The position numbers and the translations under genes were made by a program. From NCBI GenBank assembly GCA_034670405.1, contig JAXDDX010000058.1, positions 62,001-126,000 on the forward strand: DNA of 64,000 nt, read 5' to 3'. Shown here in pieces: positions 27,427-39,000 of the stretch. The notes under the pieces were generated by a model. That model ran no database searches and had not been told where the DNA came from. It worked only from the letters and a program-made list of their open reading frames with translations. This stretch comes from Hoplostethus atlanticus (lineage: Eukaryota; Chordata; Actinopteri; Trachichthyiformes; Trachichthyidae). Numbering within the stretch: the stretch's first letter is position 1; the number at the start of each line of letters is the position of its first letter.

Positions 27427-27660
27427 TCTTCTGCTCCTCTTTGCAGCTTTTTTAGAGAATCTTGAATTGCGTAGCGTTTCTGTGTCACTCTTCGTTGGCT
27501 GTTTTCAGGCCGACACGAAACCTGGAAACGATGAGGTTAGCTTGCAAGCTAACAGAACACTGATGTTACCGCGAGATGAGGCAGCGGCGTGAACACAGCC
27601 GCAAATACAAAACTCTTCCGGTAAAATGTTGCTCACAGACTTCACAATAAAGGACCTCGT
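27427..27660 (-). promoter_or_regulatory. hdgfl2: hdgfl2 5' UTR and promoter region
   Basis: Upstream of the hdgfl2 ATG. Contains an ETS-type core CTTCCGG near 27615. No TATA box. Start site not determinable. Confidence 0.35.
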
Positions 27661-29285
27661 ACTTAATGTTTTTATGAAAAGCAAAACATTGAATGTGACA
27701 TTTTGTCTGAATTAAATACATACATCATATCTTTATCAATTAACATAAAATAAAATTGGTTCTACATTTACACAGAACCCATACGAATACTGTATAAAGA
27801 TACTGTAAAAATCACAGCAAATCTATAAACTATATAATATCATATAGGAATATTTACAGTGATGCCATATGAGATAAAATACTACAAACAATAAGGTCAT
27901 TATTAACTCACTATTGAGTAACACAGACACATAAACCCCTCTAGGAATATTATAGTGACTTTCTGTTTGGATGTGACGACGCAAATTATAAATTGTGTCT
28001 CTTGGAAAAATTACTGAAACTGAATCAGTGAACTGAACACCATTTTGATAGATATTTGGTTATTACATGTCTAGGGCGCTAATATTTCAAAAGGAAATTG
28101 AGAATGAAAAAAATCTACTCCATCTATTTGCAGTAGCCGTATATAGTATAGGGTTGGATTATTCAAGATCTGATGATTCCATATCAACACACAGTAGTTC
28201 ATAGGAGGACTTCAAGATGTTCCCAAAATAAATAAAAATGTTATGTGAGCAGAGCCTTGTAATACAGAGCTCCCTTCCTTTGGAATGGGCTTCCTGACCA
28301 TGTGAGGGGGAGACTTCTCTCTGCATTCAAGTATAGACCAAAAACTCATTTGTTTTGTATATGCTGAGTGTAATGAGTGATTCTACTCAGAACCTAAGGC
28401 CAATTTAAAGTGTAAGGTAGCAGTTACTTTCACACATTTAAAAGAAATATTTTCACAAAACAGACTTAATTTTAACTTCTCTCCGCAATTCAACACTATA
28501 ACTAAATAAATTAGTAAATAAAAATGCACATCAGCATGGCAGTGGAAGTTACAGACCTCTATTTTGAAGAATGAATCATCTTCGGCGGCAAAACGGAAAT
28601 TAAATTGTGCATTGTTGTGAAAACCTTAATTGAGCCGGATGAGGCAGTCATTCCAAAATCGGACAGCTTCCGCTAGTTCCGATTGCCAGCGAATAAATCC
28701 CTCGCACTCTCCTTCGCTATTGGTCTGGCTTCCGGTCAATCTACTATTCTGACCAATGAAATGTCACAACATGTAAAATACAAATTTGATAACAGACGTA
28801 ACGTTTTGAGTCTTGTGGTTGCTGCATGGATGTAGTCTGTGTTTGTCATATACTCAGCTCGTTTCCAGTTTGATGAAATGTAAGCATCAGGATGAAAAAT
28901 GAAAATACTATAGTTTCTGACAATTTCTACTTTGTCTTGATAACTTATAAATTGCTTTTACACAGAGAGACAGACATGATATAGGCTACTATGTTCTATG
29001 GGTAAATTACATTGATGATGTATGCAATGTAAGACCAAGAAAAGTTGCTAGACAAGTAAAAGGAAAACATTTAATTAAATCCTTAATTACTGTAATGATC
29101 AGGAAATGGAAATCTGTTGTCAATTCAACAAGAACATCATTGCACACATAACCATGTTATAAAATAACAATGGCAACTAAATAAAAATAGCAAATAACAA
29201 AAGTACATTTAAAAAATGTGATACAGGAGTTTCAACCAAAAGGTAAATAAAAAATAAAACAAAAGTGAACATCTGCTGCTCCTTT
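27661..29285. other. hdgfl2-fam32a intergenic interval
   Basis: AT-rich, no coding frame of interest. The 28719-28757 segment carries ATTGG, an ETS core CTTCCGG (28729-28735) and CCAAT, a promoter-like grouping with no assigned gene. The fam32a 3' UTR probably occupies the right part (ATTAAA on the minus strand at 29070-29075). Confidence 0.45.
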
Positions 29286-30332
29286 TCATTTTGTCCAGCT
29301 GACCTTGGGAATATCATAATGCTCAGTCAGTGTGTCCAGGTGGCGATTGAAATCCTGAAAAACAAACAAAACATTAGGACATAGACTATGGATTTCTGGC
29401 ATTTTTCTGTTGATGAAGTTGAAAGCATTTCAACTGCATATTACATTGTACAGGGAGTTTTGTGACATGTGAATGCACATTTCACATTTTGAATAAACTT
29501 TAAACATTTTGATGGAATTTAGTCAACCAAATATTTCACTTGATTGAATGCCCAGTGTGTCACAAGTTTGAAGGTCTCAAGGACTCAATGCTGCTTTAAG
29601 TATGCCCAGTCTGACATGACTTACCTCAACTCTGCGTTTGTGTGTTTTTGATGCTTTGTTCAAAATCCTCTCCATTTGCTGTAGGGAAAGATATGGAAGA
29701 AGAAAATTAAAGGAAGGAAAGAGTCCATGACAAGTCTATGAGCTTGGGTCTCTCTCTCTCTCTCTCGCAGAGATGTGTTGTTTTTTTTCTTCTGTCAATT
29801 CTCTCGTCACATTGACCAACAGGTCAATTTCCCAAATAGTCTGTGTAGTCCTTTAATGAACACACTCCCACATTAGTATGGTGGTTCATGGTCTCGCATG
29901 GTAATTGAGGCCACAATAGAGAATCAGTTTGAGGCAAAGTAGATGGGCAATTTAGCCAACAATTGTGACCAAAAGTAGCTGCTCATTATATCTTTGTTTT
30001 TCAAAGCCCATTATGTTATCCACTTCACTGCAGACAATATTATCAATTTCCAATGCTTCGAATTGTTAATCAAGCACCATGGCTCTTAAATTCTGAATAA
30101 AAAGCAACTTACCCTCTTTTCTTGCGTCTTGTCAAAAGCAATTTGCGCGGGTGTCCTTTTGTCAACGTATCCTTTCTTGGTCTTCTCCTCCTCATCGGTT
30201 TGACTTGTCATCGCTTGCTGCTCCAAACGATTCTTCCTCTCTTTATCCTTCTTTTTCTTCCTGAAACAGAACATATGAGATGCTGATTGCTCAGTGGCTT
30301 ACCAGGCCACAAACACACAGACACAGACACAG

Positions 30333-30409
<77 letters not shown>

Positions 30410-30822
30410 AATATAACTGTTCTACTTGTTTCTCGACCAATGTGTCAAGACTGTCAACACGCTCGACTATAGCATTAACAGTTACTTTCAAAGCTACGTT
30501 ATCATCCAGAAGTATACCAATGACACCTTCAGATGGCACGTTAGAAAACTGGGTGGACCCCCAGGACTTCAACGTTAACGTAAGATAGTTAGATACAGCT
30601 ACCCTGAGTTGTTGTTCGATTAGCAAACAAGCTAACATTAACTTCGCCTTGCCACATTCTGTCAGTCGCGACTGGCTGACGAAATCGTTTTAACCGATGA
30701 AATATGTTGTGTTGTTCTAAAAATGCCACCAAAAGCCACAAAACGTACTTTTTCCCGGCTGAAATGCTCCCCAAACCTTTCAGTTTAAGGGCACTCTTCT
30801 GAATCGTGGCGTACTCAGACAT
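29286..30822 (-). CDS. fam32a: FAM32A-like small nuclear protein
   Basis: Small basic protein; human FAM32A is seen in the catalytic spliceosome, where its C-terminus reaches toward the active site and aids exon ligation (family knowledge). Exons in transcript order: 30749-30822, 30113-30260, 29625-29678, 29286-29354; all GT-AG, phases fit, 114 residues against 112 in human. Start MSEYATIQKSALKLKG resembles the family N-terminus. A lysine-rich segment, then DKRTPAQIAFDKTQEKR and the invariant C-terminal DFNRHLDTLTEHYDIPKVSW confirm identity. Head-to-head with mrpl54. Identity is secure. Confidence 0.96.
30318..30407. repeat. Compound (AGACAC)n/(GA)n microsatellite in fam32a intron 1
   Basis: AGACAC hexamers (30318-30336) run into about 35 GA units (30337-30407). 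On the gene strand this is a long (CT)n tract about 75 bp upstream of the fam32a exon 2 acceptor. Confidence 0.95.
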
Positions 30823-31587
30823 TTTCGAGGTGTTATGACCGCTGCTTCTCTTCTCTTTTGTTAGTATGGTAACCGGCCATGTAGATCAGTGCTGCCACCT
30901 ATCGGAGCCCACCGGAGACAATCTACAATATTTGTGGATCGTGGTAGATATTCTACGGAGCCCCCTAGGTGTCAAGGGGGAAACAATGGTAATTTGTTCC
31001 CTCGAATTAGTAATACATGTTCTCAAATTAGTAATTTATTCCCTCAAATTACTTGATTCGTTTCCTTGATTTAGCAATTGCTCTCGAATTAGTGACGTAT
31101 ACCAAATATTAAAGCGCGTCTCACTTGACCGCAGTCAAAAGTATATCGTAGTATATCCAGGTATTTCAACCCGAGATCAAAATAAACCTGTATTACACCC
31201 ACGTGGTCCATAATGACTGTGTCGAGAGGACTAACAGGGGAAAGGGGAATGAATTGGAGGTGATAGCCTAGCAAATCAGGGATTTTAAGTAATTTGAGGG
31301 AATTAATTACTAATTCGAGGGGACATATTATCAAATTGTTTTCCCTTGACACCTAGGGGACTCCGTAGGTTACGTATATTAAAGTACAACAAAAACCTAT
31401 CGGATTAAACGAACCAAGTGTCCAAGCGCCATAGAGCTGTAGTGTGTCTTTCCAACAGCAAGGGGCAGTAAACATAATCATGAATTACTTTTACAAAACC
31501 AACAACGAAGAGGAAACCGGAAGCAAAAAAAAAAGAATGTCAAACCATCGCATGGTGGTCTGTTTAGTTAAGTAACCTAAAATAAAG
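30823..31587. promoter_or_regulatory. fam32a/mrpl54 shared head-to-head promoter interval
   Basis: 765 bp separate the two divergent start codons, so the genes very likely share a bidirectional promoter. Visible elements are an ETS site ACCGGAAG (31516-31523) about 65 bp before the mrpl54 ATG and a foldback element filling the middle (30953-31368). A short upstream frame begins with ATG at about 31538 and ends before the mrpl54 start. Confidence 0.55.
30953..31368. mobile_element. 416-bp foldback/MITE with about 60-bp inverted ends
   Basis: Left end reads CTACGGAGCCCCCTAGGTGT; the right end, reverse complemented, reads CTACGGAGTCCCCTAGGTGT, and pairing extends inward through CCCTCGAATTAGTAAT on both sides (with short mismatches). 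A direct target duplication could not be settled. There is no transposase frame. Repeated words AAATTAGTAATT and CCCTCAAATTACTT occur inside the arms. Confidence 0.8.
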
Positions 31588-33334
31588 ATGTCAGGATACA
31601 GTATATTCAGGACAGTCACGCTAACGAAATGCTTCGCAGCCAATAGTACAACGGCGCTTTGCAGGAACAGCATTTTATGCAGAATTCCGGCATGTGGATA
31701 CGCGAAGAAAGTTGGTGAGTGAAGGACATCTCTGCTGCATACCCTTTCCCTTTGCTATTTGTCTCCAGGCACCGGGATTCAATTGTCTGTGATAATGAAA
31801 CACTTCTATCTAGCTGGCATTGCCACCTCTAGGCTATTTCTGTTACTCCACCATCTGATATTTAACATGGAAAATCAGTGGTGGTCTCGCAACATGCTAA
31901 TAAAAGTTTGCTCCTTAATGATCCTATTACCTGCTTAAGTGCAGTGAAATAATTTCTTCTGGTCATGTTATGTTATCAAATAGTGTTAGAATTTAACACA
32001 ACACCGACTTCTGGTCCCCTGAATGCCATTATCTCATAATTTCTCATAATTCAACACAATCTTGGTAGTTTGCTTTGTTCTTTTAGTTGTCAGTCAACCA
32101 AAGAAAAGAGACCAAATATGAACATGATGACCTTGATATGTTACATTGTCAAAATCACTTTTACCTCTCTCTCTCTCTCTCTCTTAGCGGGCAAAGGGAA
32201 AGGTAAAGGCATGGTCAAAGAGGAGATGAAAGGCCCAGAGATGTGTCAAGACCCAGAGAGGCTTACAACTTATGCTATAGGGGTTAACATCTTCAAGCAA
32301 GGAGAAGACCCCAAACTGAAGCCTCATGAGGAATACCCAGCGTGGTAAGGACACACATTCTCTCTACTTTTCTCATGTCCTCATCACTTAGGCCTAACTC
32401 CATTTCTGTTTACTGTCTAATGTCATTGCTTTCTTCTCCAGATATATATTTGTTGAAAAAAGAAAACAGTTTATTTGCCATTAAATGTATAATTAACCAG
32501 AATTGCATATGTACACTTAAACGCCATGCAGTTGTGCTCTTCTTTTGTGCAAAACAGCCTCCTACTTTTTAGTGTCTTTCCTTAAATTGAACTTTCATAA
32601 CCCTCCTGCACATGGATATCTATATAGGTGTGTCTATATAGGTGTATCTATATCGGGAGATAGCATGAAACCAGGCATTTTAATATTTAGTCCTATAAAT
32701 GGTGCCTGGATTCTAATTGCCCAAAACATAATATATATATTCTGCCTTTTGTCATTAGCTTTTGTTTATTTACAGAGCACTTATTTGTCATACATGATCA
32801 TTCTATGGAGTGTTTTATCTATTGTAATAAATTGAACACTGTGGCTCTGAGTCCTTCACTCCTTTCTGTTGGCTGTTTGTTCTTGTGTTGACGCAGCCAC
32901 AAGACAAAGCAGGTTGAGGGAAAGTTGGTACACGGAAAAGTAAATTACAACTCTTCACCACTAAATAACTCCTGGCACACATTAAACATCACAAATTGAT
33001 GGTACATAACAGTGTAAGAGTATCCAAGGCTGGGATTTTCCTTTTAAGGCTGGGGAGAGCATTTCCTGTCCACCTGTCGTTCGAGGACATCAGATAAGAC
33101 AGGACAGCTGACAGAGAGAGAAACAGAGAGAAGCGAGATAGACTAGTAAGACAGACAGTCTAAAACTGATGTGATTGCTCTCTCCTTTGTCCCTCAACCA
33201 GGCTGTTCCAGTTGCATCTGGGACCTCTGAAAAACCTGCACGAGCTGCAGTCCGACAGCTGGGAAAACTGGAGGCGCCTGAGGAAGGAAAGCATTTGGCG
33301 TTTCAACAGATTACATAAAGGAAAGAAGCTATAA
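31588..33334 (+). CDS. mrpl54: Mitochondrial large ribosomal subunit protein mL54
   Basis: Component of the mitochondrial 39S ribosomal subunit. Exons 31588-31714, 32188-32344, 33202-33334, GT-AG with compatible phases; 138 residues, equal to the human protein. The first 42 residues are rich in Arg, Lys, Ser and Thr, as expected for a mitochondrial presequence. Exon 2 encodes [19 protein letters not shown] and the conserved [18 protein letters not shown]. The final exon gives [17 protein letters not shown] and ends [11 protein letters not shown]. The start is chosen because the upstream ATG (about 31538) opens only a short frame. Expression is probably coupled to fam32a. Confidence 0.96.
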
Positions 33335-33698
33335 GCCCTCACTGGACTGACTGTGATCAGCTCTCCTCCTATAGAGCTGCGTGCTTGAGACTCCATAGAC
33401 TGAATTAGTCAACTAGTTGGTGCATATTCCTCTCAACCTCCTGATTGAAACACTGTTAGACCTCCTCCTTCACAACGTTCACTCAGTGGGTTATTTCAGA
33501 ACAATGAACCTGTACAATGCAGGGGTACCATCAGATATCTGTTAACAGTTGTTGCTGATCAACCTTTGCCTTTTGAGTATTTGTTTTAAAAACAATCTAT
33601 GTTGGGTCTGTGTATTGAATAGATTGTTAGTAAAATAATTTGATATAATGATCATCTGTTCCTCATTTGTAAAGAAAAATCATGTTTTGTTTATTTGG

Positions 33699-33704
33699 AA
33701 TAAA
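33699..33704 (+). terminator. mrpl54: Poly(A) signal, likely mrpl54
   Basis: AATAAA about 365 bp after the mrpl54 stop codon and about 190 bp before the inferred malt 5' exon. Confidence 0.5.
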
Positions 33705-33889
33705 TATGAATTTGAATCAAACTTTTTCTGCAGTTAAGGACTCTTTTTACAGAATATCTCTCAGTGATAGATTATGGGTGAATCGAACAGTTATTGATTT
33801 AATTTTGGAGTTGGACGGTTTGATTCCCTTCGCACAGGAGCGGCGAGTTAACACGAGATATACAGTAGATCATGGTAGGTAGGGCAGCG

Positions 33890-34089
33890 GTTCATGCAAA
33901 TGATCAGCACTACCGGGGATAGCAGAAATGAGGAACCGAAATGAGAAGAAAGCAACAGTGGCAGCCTGTTGGAGGGTAACAACGGAGACATCAGACATTT
34001 AATTTGATGTGAACTGCTGTCGCACTTGCTTCTGTACAACTGGAATATAATCATCGCTCTGAATATTATCGGAAGATACTGGAAAGTCG
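33890..34089 (+). other. Probable 5' untranslated exon of the malt-like gene
   Basis: Ends at a good donor (GTCG|GTGAGA, 34089/34090). Joined to the acceptor at 34543, it gives a frame to the start codon containing an in-frame TGA and no intervening ATG, so translation should begin at 34575. The left limit is a guess. Confidence 0.4.
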
Positions 34090-34574
34090 GTGAGAATTAA
34101 TAATTATATATTTAGAGAAATTTACAATATGTATTACGGCTTTCATCAGAATTCGTAGATGCCGGAAGCAGCAAATCGCGGTGCAGTTAAATTGCAGTGA
34201 CAGCCCAAAGTTTAGTTTCAATAAAACTCATCACTACATTTTGGTCACACTGTTGACGAATTTATTTCCTCAATGCATTTTTAGTCGCTCTTAGCTTTTA
34301 AAGCGACAGGCGACTTCCCCTCCACATCATTTCTTAAGTTAAAAACGTCAAGTAAGGAGAAGCCTAGACTGTAATGTCCCAGTAGTTTTCTCAAGTACCA
34401 GTCGCGGTGGTAAACAAGTGGAGGTTGCAACAATGTGTATACTGTTGTATGTCATCACTGTCAGCCACAGGCGTGACTGGCACCCAAGGGCCCCTGAATC
34501 AAAATGAACTCAATCCCGAGATGACGTGTACATTTGTTTATAGATACAGTCACAAACCAGGAGTCAAAGAGGAG

Positions 34575-36043
34575 ATGGGAGACTGGAAACAGAACCTTGG
34601 GACTTTGAGGGAAGGAGCCCTGAACAGGCTGGCGGAGATGTTGGACAACTCCAATTGTGGATGGAGACAGTTGGCCAAGATAGTGACCGAGCAACCTCGA
34701 TTCCAATGCAGGTGAGAAACTAGAATGACATTACATACATACATTACATAGTCCTATTAGGAGTCAGACAAGGAGTAAAGACTATGGACATCCCTTTTTG
34801 CCTAGGCAGCTCACCTGAGCTTTGACACCCCATCCAGTAATCTAAAGGATTTTCAGATATATGAAAACCATCATGAATCTGTGTTGACTTCCTTCCCTGC
34901 AGTGATAGTGAGCTGACCAGCTGCTCGCTCCAGGTGCTGAGCCCTAGAGGCAGCCCAGGACGCTTCCTCCTGGCTCGGTTAGCTGATCGCTCCTGCCCCC
35001 TGGACTTCCTGCTCCACTGCCTGAAGAAGATGGACCACCAGGAAGCTGTGCAATACCTCACCGCCACAGGTATAGGCAACTGAGGTGCCAGTCATACACT
35101 GGCCGTCAAAAGTTTGGGGACACCTAGCTTTTGAAAATGTTTTTAATAAATAAGCTTGTTTTCTATGTCGGTTTGCGATAACTTAACACATTAAAGACTA
35201 ACTAGGTTTATTTTGAGTATAACAATATTACACTTTATTTCTGACGACAAAATATTTGTGACGACTGACAAAAGTACTACCTTGGGAATAATGATATACC
35301 CCACCCATTTTATATCCTTGTTGTGATGTCAGCACTCACCAGTGGATACCTATCAGGTGTTTAAACCATCTTTGAGGCAAAAGATTTTCAATTTGTGCTT
35401 TTAACAGGTTTGGAAAAAGAAAACTGTCAAATCATTATTTAGGCAAACCTACTCTTCATACCAAGGAAGACACTTTGATGAACATGAAGCTGAATGTTGC
35501 ATAAATATACCCAAAGTGTTAGTAGCTGTTTTATGTTAACAAAACCTTCGTAGGCATTTTTTTCTTTTTTCTTTTTTTCTATTGAAAAGAGGAAATCAAG
35601 CATTACATTAAAGGCAAGGTGTCCCCAAACGTTTGACGGGCAGTGTACGTACATGGGTAGAAATGTATTTCAGTATGAGTAGAACCTATTTTAGTGGAGT
35701 GGCATTAAATAGTTATTAAATAGTATAATAATAATATTTGTAGTAGTATTCTAGTAGTGTAGTATAGTGTAATAATATAATAACATTAAATAGTCCCAGT
35801 TAAACGATCAGATGTTCAAAACAGAGCAAAGGTTATTGGTTGGTTACTAATATTTATTTAAGGAAACACGGATTTGGCTCAAGTCAGTGGAATTTGGGCA
35901 TTGTTTATCTTGTCTGCAGGGGCATCTTCTTTCACATGTTAGTGCTTGTAAAAGCCATGCCTGGCCTTCCTGTAACGCTACCTCATCCCTAAATTTAAAA
36001 TAAATATGCTGTGTTTCATGTCTGTGCATGTGAATGTTTTCTT

Positions 36044-36094
<51 letters not shown>

Positions 36095-39000
36095 ATGTGC
36101 GTGTGTTCATTGCACAGTGACGGAGCCGATCTGGATCACCGTGCAGCCCCAGCCCCAGCAGACCTCAGAGGGGGGCAGGGTGGTGTTGACCTGCAGAGCC
36201 TCTGGTCCCACTGGGCTCAGCTACCAATGGTTCAGAGGCAAAGACGAGGTCAGACCATGACACACTATCATAACGCGTTATGAATCTAAAATGTAAAATA
36301 AAACTTAAAACATTTAAAGATTTCAGGTCAACTGAGCTATGGTACTGTAACTGTGATACTAGATAGGATTGGTCATTTAGTGAATACATTCATTGATACA
36401 GGATTGGTAAGTTCCTTATGCAACCAACCATAAAAACAAAGCTACAAAGGCTGAATGAACAATCACTGATTTTTAATTGGATTTTGGGTGTATGGTGGGG
36501 AGCCTCCATGTCTCTAGACAAAACGGAAGCATTTGGCTGATGACAGGCCTTCTTCACGCTGTCCTGCGTCCCTCATACAGCCCCTGCTGACAGAGGCCTT
36601 ATCTGAGGAACAAACAGTGGATTGCATTCTCTGCTGGTTTCTCTCTTTGAGGACAGTCCAGATTTTCCCGACCCGGCTTGGCACAGGTCCGGTCATCACT
36701 CTCTTCTTAGCAGGCTGGCAGGAGTTTGAGCTCAGCGTCTTTGACAGGCAAGGAAACTTGGCTTGCATTGTTCCTCTCACTCTGCCCAACAGAGTGAGGA
36801 TCATCTCAGGATCATCTGTATAGCAGCAGGGTTCTTGGGATCCTTAATCACGATGGGCCTCCAGATGAAAGACTTCTCCTCATGGACCGTGTTGTGCATC
36901 ATTTATGAAGGAGGGGAGCTCGGTGCCCGGATCACCCGCATGCCACCCGCATGTCATCTGGGTTGTTGGGACTGTTGACTGGGATGCAAGTCCAGACAAA
37001 TGATTTGTCCTCTTGATGACTGTCAGATATCTGATGTCTGTTGGGATAAATGAATGAATGCAACACCACAACACAATCCTGAAGAGGATATAGGATTCTT
37101 CTTCTTCCAGTTCTTCTTGTTCTTCCTGTTCTTCTTCTTGTTCTGTAATAATCTAGGCCCTATTGGCCTTCCTAAGCAAATAAACCAAAGAGTAAAAGGA
37201 AGGGAACAGGAAAACATTTTCAACCAAATGTTTGTACAACACATACAATACGTAGGCCTACATTTATAGTATACATAATAGCATGAATTGATGGTTATGT
37301 TGGACATAATGGACTGTATATAACTCTATCTTATTGTTTGTTTTAGATTTTGGGTGGGCCTGGGAATGCCCCAGAGCTGGTTCTCTGCCCTTTGGCCCCG
37401 GTCCACCAGGGCCACTATATCTGTAGGGTCAACCATGGGGAGAACTGCACCTTCTCCCAATGGGCTCAGGTTCGCTTGGTCCACTCTGCAGGCTATAGTC
37501 CAGGTACTACACTCTTTAGGAGGAAGGGTACTAAAGGTCCTCCTCCCCTCCCCGCTCCTCTTCACTCCACTCGTCCTCTCTCTCCTGTCTTACTAGTCCA
37601 TCTCTCTTCCTCTCTGTCAGCTGTCCTGTCTTATCTGATGTCCTCTTCATTTCATATTTCATCACATGTCATTTGATGCCTTGTTATCTCAGGCTGTAGC
37701 AGCAGTCTCTTTCCGGGGTCGGTGAGCGGTCTGCGTATCGTCCTTCAGCCTCAGTCCCAGGTAGTGTCCGAGGGGGACGCTCTGTTTCTGGAGTGCCATG
37801 TTGAAGCCAACCCTCCTGCCCAGTACCAGTGGTACCACAACATGGAGATCATGCCACAGCACAAGACACATGCACTCAGGGTAAGCATTCATGGAGTCTG
37901 CTGTGAACTCAATGCTTACCTACAGTGTATGATAATAATGGTAATAGTAATAACAATAAGAAATGAATAAATAATATAATAATCTTGATTTATAAAGCAC
38001 TTTTCAAAACATTTTACAAAGGATAAAAAACATCAAAGCAGCAAAACCAATTAAAAACAAGGTAAGAAATATAAAAACAAAGGAATAAAATAAGGTAATA
38101 AAAGGAAGGTCAAAATCAACAAGGTCATTAATAGCATGTAAAAGCAGGTCTATAAATGTGATCAGTAAAATCGTCAGTAAAATGTAACAGTGGTGGTGAG
38201 CCGCTGGCTGAAAGTTTGATTAGAAATTGATAGTTTAGAAATGTAACAAGAAGGTATTTGCTTCTTAGGTCTTACGTCATCATTTGACTGGAGATATGTT
38301 CGGTCAAAATCAGTCTACAAATATGATTACATTATAAAAATAAGGGGCCTGCAAAGAATAAATTCTGTGGGCCAAATGTGACCCACATACTTAGGCGGTC
38401 CTGCACTAGATCTTTCTTGAGGGAGAGAGGTTAGATATGTCATACATTTATATGTTAGACAGTTAGCTCTTGAGCAGGCAGTGGTTCATTGTCTGTGACA
38501 CTACTTAGGTCATATTGATTGTTGCATGGATAAACCAGTGATCTTTCATTTTTAGCATGGCCTCTAACCATTAGGCCACTCTCCTGCCCTATCACATAGA
38601 GGGTAAATGCATCTGCACCTCTTACTTTTTCCACTGGTCAAAACATCCTATGGAAATACCATCTCTTTACCCACGGGCGTCTATTAGACTTCAGGATACA
38701 GTTGACAGCTAAACTTTGCATTGCTCTATATCAATGTGCCGCCTAGTTGATGTTCTGCCTTCTTTAACGTGGATGTCCTGTAGATCCCATGTTTGACCAC
38801 AGCACACAGAGGACAGTACAGCTGCAAGGTGTTCAACCTGTACCACGAGACATGGACTGACCCGGTCCAAATTAGCATTGGTGAGACTAAGCATCATTTT
38901 TTCTATTTCTATTCCAAAGTATTCAGAATGTAAACCTATGAATGAAAGAAATCTTAGAGGAAGAGGTCTTTGATAAGGCAAGTAGAACAAGAGAGAAACA

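Noticed and set aside
30280-30638. RERERE and SLSLSL frames
   Set aside because: Translations of the GA microsatellite in the fam32a intron.
36533-36823. 96-codon open frame in the malt intron
   Set aside because: Lies across a dispersed-repeat block and private sequence, with no splice signals joining it to malt and no domain.
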